From NCBI GenBank assembly GCA_041392065.1, contig JAWKMU010000004.1, forward strand, positions 62,001-126,000: a stretch of 64,000 bases of DNA. Direction: 5' to 3'. The DNA comes from CAJQLB01 sp041392065 (lineage in GTDB: Bacteria; Bacteroidota; Bacteroidia; Flavobacteriales; Flavobacteriaceae). Every line of letters starts with the position of its first letter. The stretch's first letter is position 1. Below are positions 34,445-43,209 of this stretch, in pieces. The notes beneath the pieces are model-generated. The model ran no database searches and was not told the origin of the DNA. It was given only the letters and a program-made list of their open reading frames with translations. The translations under genes and the position numbers were made by a program.

Positions 34445-35545
34445 ATGACTAAACAAGCACTTTCCTTTTCAAGAACAGATTCTGCCAAATTTTTTAGAAC
34501 TTTAAACAAACGTGTCAACGATTACTTTAAAGACAATAACATAAAACGTACTGGAAACTGGAAACTATGGTTAAAAACCATTGTTATGTTCTCTTTGTTT
34601 TTAGCTCCATATTTTTTAATTCTTACTTTAGATTTGTCAGGATGGTTTCAACTTTCATTAACTGTTGTTATGGGAATTGGTATGGCTGGAGTTGGTATGA
34701 ATGTTATGCACGATGGTAATCATGGTAGTTATTCAAACAAAGAATGGGTTAATCGCTTAATGGGAAGCAGCATCTATATTCTAGCTGGAAACGTCTATAA
34801 CTGGAAAGTTCAGCATAATGTATTACACCATACTTACACTAATGTTCATGGTCATGACGAAGATTTAGAAGCAGGTCGCATTTTAAGGTTCTCAAAACAT
34901 GCTGACTGGAAATGGTATCATAGATTTCAACATTATTATTCTATTTTGCTTTACGGCTTACTTACTATTAATTGGGCAATAACTACAGACTTTCAACAAA
35001 TGCGTCGCTATATGAAGCGTAAATTATCATATGGTAAATTTCCAAATCCTGTTGCTAACTGGAGTAAATTAGTCATTTCAAAAATAATTTATGTTTGCAT
35101 TTGGATTGTATTACCAATGCTTATTTTAGATATCACTTGGTGGAAAATTTTAATAGGATTTTTTGTGATGCATTATACTGCTGGAGTTATTTTAAGTGTT
35201 GTATTTCAGTTAGCACATGTTATGGACGAAGCTGAAATGGTACTACCAGAACCAGATGGTACTTTAAAAAATACTTGGGCTATTCATCAACTTAAAACCA
35301 CTGTAAATTTTGGTGCAAAAAACAAATTAGTGAATTATTTTACTGGTGGACTCAACCATCAGGTTGAACATCATATTTTTCCGCATATTTCTCATATTCA
35401 TTATGGAAAAATCGCAAAGATTGTTAAACAAACCGCAAAAGAATTTAACTTACCTTACAACGAATATAAAACAACACGTAAAGCAATAATTGCCCATTTT
35501 AAATTTTTGCGTGAAATGGGAATGAAACCAGCTTTACAAGCCTAA
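34445..35545 (+). CDS. Membrane fatty acid desaturase
   Basis: A 366-residue integral membrane di-iron desaturase. The three histidine boxes are H89-D-G-N-H93, H124-x3-H128-H129 and HQVEHH (near residue 312), with four membrane helices in two pairs (about 43-62, 68-86, 205-222, 228-245). The QVEHH box (Q in place of the first H) is typical of front-end (delta-5/6-like) desaturases, but no cytochrome b5 domain is present. It probably introduces a double bond into lipid acyl chains to maintain membrane fluidity. aspC follows 13 bp later. Confidence 0.93.
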   Translation: MTKQALSFSRTDSAKFFRTLNKRVNDYFKDNNIKRTGNWKLWLKTIVMFSLFLAPYFLILTLDLSGWFQLSLTVVMGIGMAGVGMNVMHDGNHGSYSNKEWVNRLMGSSIYILAGNVYNWKVQHNVLHHTYTNVHGHDEDLEAGRILRFSKHADWKWYHRFQHYYSILLYGLLTINWAITTDFQQMRRYMKRKLSYGKFPNPVANWSKLVISKIIYVCIWIVLPMLILDITWWKILIGFFVMHYTAGVILSVVFQLAHVMDEAEMVLPEPDGTLKNTWAIHQLKTTVNFGAKNKLVNYFTGGLNHQVEHHIFPHISHIHYGKIAKIVKQTAKEFNLPYNEYKTTRKAIIAHFKFLREMGMKPALQA

Positions 35546-35558
35546 TTGATAATTTACA

Positions 35559-36743
35559 ATGAACCAACTTTCTGATAGAATAAACAATCTATCAACCTCA
35601 GCAACTTTAGCTATGGCAGCCAAAGCAAGAGAACTAAGAGCAGAAGGCAAAGATATTATTGGTTTAAGTTTGGGAGAACCAGATTTTAACACACCAGATT
35701 TTATTAAAGAAGCTGCAATACAAGCAATTAATGATAACTACAACTCCTACACTCCTGTTGATGGTTATGTTGAGTTAAAAGAAGCTATCATTACAAAATT
35801 TAAACGTGATAATGATTTAACTTATACTTTACCACAAATAGTTGTTTCAACTGGAGCAAAGCAATCGCTTGCCAATGTTGCAGCAGCTATGATAAATCCT
35901 GGAGATGAAGTTATTATTCCATGCCCTTATTGGGTAAGTTATAGTGATATTGTAAAGTTAAACGAAGGTATTCCAGTAGAAGTTCAAACTTCTATTGAAA
36001 ATGACTTTAAAATGACAGCTGCTCAACTTGAAGCTTCCATTACTCCAAAAACTAAAATGATTTGGTACAGCTCACCATGTAATCCAAGTGGTTCTGTTTA
36101 TAGTAAACAAGAACTACGTGCTTTGGCTGATGTTTTACAGAAATATCCAAACATATATGTAGTTTCAGATGAAATTTACGAGCACATCAATTTTGTTGGT
36201 GACCATGCAAGTATGGCACAGTTTGATGATATGTACGATAGAACTGTAACTGTAAATGGTGTTTCTAAAGCTTTTGCTATGACTGGTTGGCGAATTGGTT
36301 TTATTGGAGCTCCAGAATTCATTGCTAGAGCATGTAATAAAATGCAAGGTCAAATTACAAGTGGAGCTAATTGCATTGCTCAAAGAGCAGTTATTACAGC
36401 TATGGAAGCTTCACCAAGCAAAGTACAATATATGATTGATGAGTTTAAAGTACGTCGTGATTTAGTGCTTGACTTATTAAATGATATTGATGGCTTTAAA
36501 ACCAATGTTCCAGAAGGTGCTTTTTATGTATTTCCAGATATTTCAAGTTATTTCGGTAAAACTCTAAACGGAACAACTATAAATAATGCTAATGATTTTT
36601 CACTTTATTTGCTTGAAGAAGCCTTAGTAGCTACCGTTTCAGGCGATGCCTTTGGAAACCCAAATTGCATTAGAATTTCATATGCTGCTTCTCAAGAACA
36701 AATAATTGAAGCTATAAAACGAATTAAGAAAGCCGTTAGTTAA
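35559..36743 (+). CDS. aspC: Pyridoxal-phosphate aminotransferase (aspartate aminotransferase type)
   Basis: 394 residues, class I/II aminotransferase of the Ib subgroup. PLP-binding Lys237 sits in NGVSKAFAMTGWRIG; SLGEPDFNTP (37-46), NPSGSVYS (175-182), SDEIYE (203-208) and the carboxylate-binding arginine region CIRISYA are present. Likely transfers the amino group between aspartate and 2-oxoglutarate, though prephenate or other substrates are possible in this subgroup. It lies 13 bp after the desaturase gene; a terminator follows. Confidence 0.92.
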   Translation: MNQLSDRINNLSTSATLAMAAKARELRAEGKDIIGLSLGEPDFNTPDFIKEAAIQAINDNYNSYTPVDGYVELKEAIITKFKRDNDLTYTLPQIVVSTGAKQSLANVAAAMINPGDEVIIPCPYWVSYSDIVKLNEGIPVEVQTSIENDFKMTAAQLEASITPKTKMIWYSSPCNPSGSVYSKQELRALADVLQKYPNIYVVSDEIYEHINFVGDHASMAQFDDMYDRTVTVNGVSKAFAMTGWRIGFIGAPEFIARACNKMQGQITSGANCIAQRAVITAMEASPSKVQYMIDEFKVRRDLVLDLLNDIDGFKTNVPEGAFYVFPDISSYFGKTLNGTTINNANDFSLYLLEEALVATVSGDAFGNPNCIRISYAASQEQIIEAIKRIKKAVS

Positions 36744-36763
36744 AAAAACACTTTTAAAACAAT

Positions 36764-36800
36764 AAAAAAGCCACAATAATTATGATTACTGTGGCTTTTT
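36764..36800. terminator. Terminator after aspC
   Basis: Stem GCCACA/TGTGGC (36770-36775 with 36790-36795) with a flanking A-run and T-run; probably bidirectional between convergent genes. Confidence 0.85.
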
Positions 36801-36852
36801 CTTTCTAACTAACTACTACTAAAATGAAATGTTATATTATACTAATTTGTAA

Positions 36853-37116
36853 TTAACTTAATAAAGCAACAATTACAATTGTAAAAATGCAAAGCTTTAA
36901 GATGGCATCTATACTTGGTGAGTATTGGTATTGTTTACTCTTTATTCTTTGTTTAATGCCAAATATTGAAGTTGGTTTTGAATAAAAGAAATTATTTTGA
37001 ATTTCTTGCTTGTAACTTGATGTTAAAATGCCTTCATTCTTAAAGACAAAGGGTTTTGGTTCCTGTTTTTCTTTGGGCAACGAACCAAAATTCGCTTGTG
37101 TTAATACTATTTCCAT
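36853..37116 (-). CDS. Hypothetical small protein with a C-terminal membrane helix
   Basis: An 87-residue reading frame from ATG. The first 65 residues are polar (motifs NFGSLPKEKQ, KQRIKSKQYQYSP) and the last 18 are hydrophobic (LKLCIFTIVIVALLS), giving a tail-anchor-like topology. I do not recognise a family. It stands alone between the aspC terminator and trkH. Real-gene status rests on length, a clean ATG and its membrane-segment design; it could be spurious. Confidence 0.5.
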   Translation of the reverse strand: MEIVLTQANFGSLPKEKQEPKPFVFKNEGILTSSYKQEIQNNFFYSKPTSIFGIKQRIKSKQYQYSPSIDAILKLCIFTIVIVALLS

Positions 37117-37272
37117 GATTATGATTTTTTTGATTGATATTATACCAATAAGACGTACAACTAAAAAAAATGTTACAGAAAATTGTAATAAGAAGCGATA
37201 AAAACTATACTAAAAAATGAAAAAACTATCCATAGATATTGATAGTGTGAAGATTCAATAATTTTAAAAAAA

Positions 37273-38766
37273 TTATCTATTCCTCCAGAAAAAAGGTGTC
37301 AATAAAATGAGCACTGTAAAGAGTTCTAAACGACCAATTAGCATCAAAAATGAACACCACCATTTCCCTATAGTTGGCATATTATAAAAATTGTCAACTG
37401 GTCCAAAATCACCTAAAGCTGGTCCAACGTTACCTAGACTTGATGCTGCAACACCAACTGAAGACTCAAAATCCAACCCTAAAATTGAAAATCCTAATGC
37501 ACCTACAATAAAGGATAGCATGTATAAGATAAAAAAGGCAAGGATATTAAACACAATATCTCCTGAAATTGCCTTTTTATTATAGCGAACAGGTAAAACA
37601 GCATTTGGATGTAAGGTACGTTTAAACTCTACAAAACCATTTTTAATCATCAGTAAGTGCCTCACTACTTTAACACCTCCAGCAGTACTACCTGCTGAAC
37701 CACCCAAAAACATCAAACCAAAAAAGAAAACCATTAAAAATGGAGTCCAAAGTGTATAATCTGCTGTAACAAAACCTGTTGTAGTAACAATCGCTAATAC
37801 TTGAAATAAGGCATGCCTAAAAGCACTTTCCGCCTCACCAAAAACCATAGGATGAGGAATAGACGATTGGGTAACATCTGCTCTAAAATAAATGATACAA
37901 GCTGCTATTATTGTAAATACAATTATAAATTTGAAGTAGAGTTTAAATTCTTCATCCTGTATTATTTTTTGAACCTTACCCTTAAATGCAAAATAACTCA
38001 ACACAAAATTTGTTCCTGCCAAAAACATAAAAACAATAACTATGTACTGGATTATTGGCTGAGCATTCCAATAAGCTAAACTTGCGTTTTTGGTTGAAAA
38101 TCCACCTGTTGACAACGTACACATAGAATGATTTATCGCATCAAAAAACGTCATTCCAGCAACTTGAAGTAAAATAGTTTCGGCAGCAGTATAGCCAAAA
38201 TAAATAAGCCATAAACGTTTGGCAGTATCAGTAATTCGAGGATGAAGTTTATCTGCACTTGGTCCTGGAGCTTCAGCTGCAAAAAGCTGCATACCACCAA
38301 TACCAAGTAAAGGCAAGATGGCTATGGCTAAAACGATAATTCCCATACCACCAATCCAATGGGTTAAACTTCTCCAAAATAAAACACCTTCTGGTAAAAC
38401 TTCTATATCGTTAAGAATTGTTGAACCAGTAGTTGTATAACCAGACATGGTCTCAAAAAAAGCATTTGTAAAATTTGGTATGGTTTCAGTAAGCACGTAA
38501 GGCAAAGTCCCAGAGAGTGCCATAATAATCCACCCAAAAGTAACCACAATATAACCTTCGCGTTTACCCATTTCCTTGTTAGGCTTTCTTGTTGCTAACA
38601 TTGATAATCCACCAACAGCCATAACTATTAGTCCAGCATAAGTTATTTGTGCTGTTGCTCCATCTTTGTAAATTAGGCTTATTAGTGCAGCCAAAAGCAT
38701 AAAACCACCATTAAACAATGATAGTAGCCCTAAAAAATGAAAAATGATTTTATAATTGAGTTTCAC
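37273..38766 (-). CDS. trkH: TrkH family potassium uptake channel
   Basis: Pore subunit of the Trk K+ uptake system, gated by TrkA. A polytopic protein with four P-loops containing the filter glycines (motifs TTTGST, STGGFS, TTTGFV and LGNVGPA). I favour the GTG at 38766 (about 497 residues, starting KLNYKIIFHFLG), because it begins just after the trkA stop and matches the usual start of this family; an ATG at 38832 would overlap trkA by 49 nt. Downstream partner of trkA in the same operon. Confidence 0.94.
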   Translation of the reverse strand: MKLNYKIIFHFLGLLSLFNGGFMLLAALISLIYKDGATAQITYAGLIVMAVGGLSMLATRKPNKEMGKREGYIVVTFGWIIMALSGTLPYVLTETIPNFTNAFFETMSGYTTTGSTILNDIEVLPEGVLFWRSLTHWIGGMGIIVLAIAILPLLGIGGMQLFAAEAPGPSADKLHPRITDTAKRLWLIYFGYTAAETILLQVAGMTFFDAINHSMCTLSTGGFSTKNASLAYWNAQPIIQYIVIVFMFLAGTNFVLSYFAFKGKVQKIIQDEEFKLYFKFIIVFTIIAACIIYFRADVTQSSIPHPMVFGEAESAFRHALFQVLAIVTTTGFVTADYTLWTPFLMVFFFGLMFLGGSAGSTAGGVKVVRHLLMIKNGFVEFKRTLHPNAVLPVRYNKKAISGDIVFNILAFFILYMLSFIVGALGFSILGLDFESSVGVAASSLGNVGPALGDFGPVDNFYNMPTIGKWWCSFLMLIGRLELFTVLILLTPFFWRNR

Positions 38767-38783
38767 AAGTGCTAAAATTTCTT

Positions 38784-40133
38784 TTAATAGAAAAACTTCT
38801 CCACTTTTTTGATGGATTGTGGCAAACAACATACCACAACTCTGTCTCCAGATTCTACCTTAAAGTCTCCAAGTGCAGTAATGCCTTTTCCATTTCTAAT
38901 TACACCACCAATAATAGCAGATCTCGGAAAATCTAAATCTTTAATAAGTTTGTTACAAATATCTGAAGTTGGTTTAACAATAAACTCTAAAAGCTCAGCA
39001 TCCATACTGTTTAGCTTAGTCATTGCCACTACTTCTCCTCTTCTAATGTACCTAAAAATATTGTTGGCAGCCAGTAACTTTTTATTGATAATGGTATCAA
39101 TACCAATGGAATGCGATAACTCAAAATAGTCAATGTTTTCAACTAATGCAACAGTTTTTTTTACGCCTTTAGATTTTGCAACTAAGCAAGACATAATGTT
39201 GGTCTCAGAGTTTCCTGTTACTGAAATAAAAGCATCCATATCCTGAATGTTTTCTTCTTCAAGAAGCTCAACATTTCGTCCATCACCATTAATTACTAAA
39301 GTATTTGGAAGCTCATCTGCAAGATCAAAAGCTCTGTTTCTTTCTTTTTCAATGAGCTTAATGTTAAATTTTCCATCTGTTAGACCACGAGCTGTTTTAG
39401 AACCTATTCGCCCACCTCCTAAAATCATTACGTCTTTTATTTCAGACTTAACCTTCCCTGTAAGCTTGCACAACTCATCATCACCTCCACTTGAAGTAAT
39501 AAAAACAACATGGTCACCTTCTTTAAGCACTGTATCACCTCTTGGAATTATGGTTAAATGAGACCCAAAACGCTGAATTGCAATAGGTATAAAGTGTATT
39601 TCTGGCATTAGCAAAGCTGCTTCTTTCACAGACTTCCCAACAATTTTTGCAGTTCTGGAGAGATTTAGCCCTAACATAGTTAGTGCACCATCTTCAAAGG
39701 CATACGTGTCACTAAATACAGATTGGTTTAATAATAATTCTATTTCTGCGGCAGCTAAAGATTCTGGAGAAATGAGCTCGTCTATGCCAAACCTTTTAAA
39801 GCCCACTTCATTCTTCATGTCAATAAATTCAGTATTTGAAATTCTTGCTATAGTACGCTTTGCACCAAGCTGCTTTGCCAATACACAAGCTGTGATATTT
39901 GTAGTTTCGGACGATGTTACTGCAATAAACAATTCTGTTTCCTTAATTCTTGCGTCATTTAACACAGCTATAGAAGTTGCATCGCCTTTAATGACTTTAA
40001 TGTCTAAATGGGAATCTGCGTAATTTAGACTTTCTTTTTTTGAATCTATAAGTGTAATTTCTTGAGATTCATAAGATAATAATTTCGCTAAATGAAATCC
40101 TACTTCACCAGCTCCAGCAATTATTATTTTCAT
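38784..40133 (-). CDS. trkA: Trk system NAD-binding regulatory protein TrkA
   Basis: A cytoplasmic gating ring subunit. The 449 residues contain two tandem RCK units: an N-terminal Rossmann domain (MKIIIAGAGEVGFHLAKLL, with D30 binding ribose) plus TrkA_C, then the second Rossmann domain (VMILGGGRIGSKTARGL, about 233-249) plus TrkA_C, ending VVVCCLPQSIKKVEKFF. Length and domain order match E. coli TrkA. trkH follows. Confidence 0.95.
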   Translation of the reverse strand: MKIIIAGAGEVGFHLAKLLSYESQEITLIDSKKESLNYADSHLDIKVIKGDATSIAVLNDARIKETELFIAVTSSETTNITACVLAKQLGAKRTIARISNTEFIDMKNEVGFKRFGIDELISPESLAAAEIELLLNQSVFSDTYAFEDGALTMLGLNLSRTAKIVGKSVKEAALLMPEIHFIPIAIQRFGSHLTIIPRGDTVLKEGDHVVFITSSGGDDELCKLTGKVKSEIKDVMILGGGRIGSKTARGLTDGKFNIKLIEKERNRAFDLADELPNTLVINGDGRNVELLEEENIQDMDAFISVTGNSETNIMSCLVAKSKGVKKTVALVENIDYFELSHSIGIDTIINKKLLAANNIFRYIRRGEVVAMTKLNSMDAELLEFIVKPTSDICNKLIKDLDFPRSAIIGGVIRNGKGITALGDFKVESGDRVVVCCLPQSIKKVEKFFY

Positions 40134-40237
40134 TTAATATTTATTAAAAAGATGTGCAAATATAATTTAATTTTAGGGAATTGTTGCTGAAATCCATTTC
40201 TTTGCACAATTACTTAAAATAGTAAAGCATTTTATTA

Positions 40238-40969
40238 ATGTCCCAAAAAGTAAAACCTTATAAAAATAGTGATCTGAGTAAAAAAGAACAGGTTACACAA
40301 ATGTTTGATACCATTTCTAAAGAGTACGATGGACTTAATCGTGTTATTTCTTTTGGAATTGATGTTAAATGGAGAAAAAAGGTTGTAAAAATTGTTAGTG
40401 AACAACAACCTGAAACCATATTAGACATTGCAACTGGAACTGGAGATTTGGCAATAAATCTTGCTAAAACAAACGCAACTAAAATTGTTGGTTTTGATAT
40501 TAGCCCTGGAATGTTAGAAGTTGGGAAGAAAAAAATTGCACAGAAAGAGTTGGGTCATAAAATTGAAATGGTTTTGGGCGATTCTGAAAAAATGCCTTTT
40601 GAAGATAACTCCTTTGATGCTATTACTGTTGCATTTGGAATAAGGAATTTTGAAAACTTAGAACAAGGTTTATCAGAAATATTGCGTGTACTTAAACCAC
40701 ATGGAATATTTGTTATTCTTGAGACTTCTGTACCTACAAAAACACCTTACAAGCAAGGCTACAAATTTTATACAAAACGCATTTTACCTTTAATTGGAAA
40801 ACTCTTTTCGAGAGACAAAGTGGCTTATTCCTATTTAAGTGAATCTGCTTCAGTTTTTCCTTATGGTGAAACTCTTAACAATATTTTGCGTAAAATTGGG
40901 TTTATAAATGCGAAAGCTTTGCCTCAAACATTTGGTGTAGCTACCATTTATACAGCATCTAAATCTTAA
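40238..40969 (+). CDS. ubiE: Demethylmenaquinone methyltransferase
   Basis: Methylates demethylmenaquinone to menaquinone (called MenG in organisms with only menaquinone, as expected here). 243 residues. UbiE signatures: DTISKEYDGLNRVISFGID (split at residues 24-42), the SAM loop LDIATGTGDLA (64-74), the motif AFGIRNFE and the lipid-side NTLNNILRKIGF-like C-terminus. porT begins 1 bp after its stop. The menaquinone product would serve the Na+-NQR encoded upstream. Confidence 0.95.
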   Translation: MSQKVKPYKNSDLSKKEQVTQMFDTISKEYDGLNRVISFGIDVKWRKKVVKIVSEQQPETILDIATGTGDLAINLAKTNATKIVGFDISPGMLEVGKKKIAQKELGHKIEMVLGDSEKMPFEDNSFDAITVAFGIRNFENLEQGLSEILRVLKPHGIFVILETSVPTKTPYKQGYKFYTKRILPLIGKLFSRDKVAYSYLSESASVFPYGETLNNILRKIGFINAKALPQTFGVATIYTASKS

Positions 40970-40970
40970 T

Positions 40971-41687
40971 ATGAAGAGACTATTTTTTGTTTTATCGTTT
41001 GTTTTTGCATCTCAAGCATCTAACGCTCAATTATTTACTAAAGAAAAAATAAGAAATTTAGACAATATTGACAAGATGAAGTATTCTTGGGGTTACTATC
41101 TTGGTTTTAATAGTTACGACTTCAATTTTGATTACATTCAGGACAGAGACGATATTCAAGTTGAAAAAACCTTGGGCTTTAATGTAGGTCTAAAAGGTAG
41201 TATGCGTATTAATGAATTTTTAGATTTAAGTTTAGAACCAGGTTTAATCATTTCAAGAAGAAATTTAACTTATGACGAAAGCTATTTTCAAGGTATGGAT
41301 TTTAACCCTTCAGATTTAATAAGAGAGGTCAACTCAACCTACATTCATTTTCCTTTATTGTTAAAATTCTCATCGCAACGTTTTAATAACATAAAACCAT
41401 TTGTTGTTGGAGGTTTTTCAGCTGCTTTAAATTTGTCAAGTAACGAAGAAAACCCAGACGATAACACTGTTGGGCAGTTTAGAACCAAAAGAGGCATGCT
41501 GTTTTACGAACTTGGTGTTGGTATAGATTTGTATTTGTTTTGGTTTAAGTTTACACCTTCAGTTCGAGGTGTTTTTGCCATTAACGATGAAATTATTAGA
41601 GATAATGATAATGCAAACAGCCCTTGGACTGGCAATATTCACACCATGAAAACCAGAGGTTTGTTTATCAATTTTACTTTTCAGTAG
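40971..41687 (+). CDS. porT: Type IX secretion system outer membrane protein PorT
   Basis: A 238-residue outer-membrane beta-barrel protein with signal peptide ending at SNAQ (about 20). The mature part is a small (8-strand size) barrel ending in an aromatic residue pattern (LFINFTFQ). The motif GLKGSMRINEFLDLSLEPGL and the conserved position directly after ubiE/menG match PorT of Flavobacteriia, needed for gliding and T9SS secretion. It overlaps a convergent lipoprotein gene by 14 nt at the 3' end. Confidence 0.85.
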   Translation: MKRLFFVLSFVFASQASNAQLFTKEKIRNLDNIDKMKYSWGYYLGFNSYDFNFDYIQDRDDIQVEKTLGFNVGLKGSMRINEFLDLSLEPGLIISRRNLTYDESYFQGMDFNPSDLIREVNSTYIHFPLLLKFSSQRFNNIKPFVVGGFSAALNLSSNEENPDDNTVGQFRTKRGMLFYELGVGIDLYLFWFKFTPSVRGVFAINDEIIRDNDNANSPWTGNIHTMKTRGLFINFTFQ

Positions 41688-42360
41688 AATCATTTAGTTT
41701 TAAAAAATGTTCAATCTGAATAGAATCATTTTCTATTCTATAGATCTTTTCTTTTTTCATTAACCAATATGTTTTTTCAGGCAGTTTACAATACGTTTCT
41801 GGAATAGAATAAAAGATAATTTCTATACTATTATCTGTTGGTTTATCTAAAATTATGTTTTGATTAGAATAAGGAGGTGGGAAATTAATATTTAGGCATT
41901 TAATTGTTTTTCTCTCATTCAAAATAACTTCTCCTTCTTGGTTCAAGTTCATTGATTCTGTTGATTTTGAATTATTTATTGTTAAACTAGTAATAAATAA
42001 TGAGAATGGATGCATACTAGTATTTCCTTCTTTTAATTTGATAAATTGGTTGTCCTCATTATTAATCACTTTCAATTCATATTCCAATTTATTATTATAA
42101 ATATTAGGCTCGATAACACTTAAAACTAATGTATCATTAATTCTTTCCCACTCACCTTGATAAATAGAATCATCACAAACATCACCTGATTTATATCTAA
42201 ACGTATTATCCTCATATAATTTAAGCCATTGATAAATGTTACCACCATAATCTCTACTAAACTCAGTGACCTTAGTATTCATATCGTTTGCTTTGATTTC
42301 TCCTGTTTTACACGATATTAAAACAATTAAACTCAAACAAAATTTAAATAAAGTCTTCAT
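41674..42360 (-). CDS. Hypothetical lipoprotein
   Basis: A 228-residue predicted lipoprotein with lipobox LISC (Cys17). A motif of the type YGGNIYQWLKLYEDNTFRY followed by GEWERINDTLVLS (split around residues 38-80) resembles small lipocalin-like beta proteins with a W-x-x-x-x-D-T-L pattern, common in Flavobacteria. Function not recognised. It starts directly next to the TrmH gene stop (no gap), so they form one unit. A protein of similar design is encoded at 57002-57694. Confidence 0.65.
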   Translation of the reverse strand: MKTLFKFCLSLIVLISCKTGEIKANDMNTKVTEFSRDYGGNIYQWLKLYEDNTFRYKSGDVCDDSIYQGEWERINDTLVLSVIEPNIYNNKLEYELKVINNEDNQFIKLKEGNTSMHPFSLFITSLTINNSKSTESMNLNQEGEVILNERKTIKCLNINFPPPYSNQNIILDKPTDNSIEIIFYSIPETYCKLPEKTYWLMKKEKIYRIENDSIQIEHFLKLNDSTEK

Positions 42361-43089
42361 CTAAAAATTTCTTCTCTTAAACTCACTTAACAAAATAGCT
42401 GTAGCATTAGCGACATTAAGGCTTTCCGTTTGTTGCAAATTACCAAAACGAGGTATTGAAATTCGTTTTTTTATTAAGGCTTCAACATTAGGTTGTATAC
42501 CATTTGCTTCATTACCTAAAATTAAAATTCCGTTTTTTAGTTGGTTTTCCTCATAAATATTTTCACCATCTATAAAGGCTCCAAAACTCACTATTTTACC
42601 ATCACTTAGAATTCCTGTTAAATCTTTATAAACTACATTCACTCTGGTTATAGAACCCATTGTTGCCTGAATAACTTTTGGGTTATAACAATCTGCAGTT
42701 TCAGTATTACAAATTAAATCCTTAACTCCAAACCAATCGCATAACCTGATAATAGTTCCTAAATTCCCTGGATCTCTAACATTATCTAAAGCCACAACAA
42801 GTTGGTTAAAATCTATGTTTTGTTCTTGAGGAATTTCAAATACAGCTAACGCTGTATTAGGTGTTTTTAAAGCACTGATTTTTTTTAGTTCGTTTGGTGT
42901 GATTTTTGTTTGAAATACATCCGAAACATTAAAATCACTCGTAGTTGTGTATAGTTGATAAAGTTTAAATCTTGAATTTAATAACTCGTTAATGGTTTTA
43001 ACACCTTCAGCAAAAAATAATTGATGCTGTAAGCGAAATTTTTTTTGTCCCAAGCTCGTTATTAATTTTATCTGACTTTTACTTAGCAT
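42361..43089 (-). CDS. TrmH family RNA 2'-O-methyltransferase (SpoU class)
   Basis: 242 residues. An N-terminal substrate-binding domain is followed by a SPOUT domain with its three motifs: NVRDPGNLGTIIR (about 108-120), ILGNEANGI (about 190-198) and LNVANATAILLSEF (about 224-237). All motifs are intact. The target is probably a 23S rRNA or tRNA ribose, not resolvable here. Divergent from tamL. Confidence 0.92.
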   Translation of the reverse strand: MLSKSQIKLITSLGQKKFRLQHQLFFAEGVKTINELLNSRFKLYQLYTTTSDFNVSDVFQTKITPNELKKISALKTPNTALAVFEIPQEQNIDFNQLVVALDNVRDPGNLGTIIRLCDWFGVKDLICNTETADCYNPKVIQATMGSITRVNVVYKDLTGILSDGKIVSFGAFIDGENIYEENQLKNGILILGNEANGIQPNVEALIKKRISIPRFGNLQQTESLNVANATAILLSEFKRRNF

Positions 43090-43167
43090 TCAACCACAAG
43101 ATTTTTATAATGATATAAAGAAAATGAAAAAATCTTATTTCAAAAGGAAATAATGTATTTTTGAGTT

Positions 43168-43175
43168 TAAATTTG
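43168..43175 (+). promoter_or_regulatory. TAnnTTTG -7 box (TAAATTTG) of tamL
   Basis: A consensus -7 box 34 bp upstream of the TTG start of tamL. No convincing -33. Confidence 0.4.
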
Positions 43176-43209
43176 CCAGAATTTGCAACCAATAATTATT
43201 TATCTATAA

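Noticed and set aside
37813..38079. Reading frame opposite trkH
   Set aside because: Antisense to a conserved channel gene, composition unlike a real protein.
39247..39561. Serine/proline-rich reading frame opposite trkA
   Set aside because: Antisense to the second RCK domain; Ser/Pro-rich composition is the expected reverse reading of this coding sequence.
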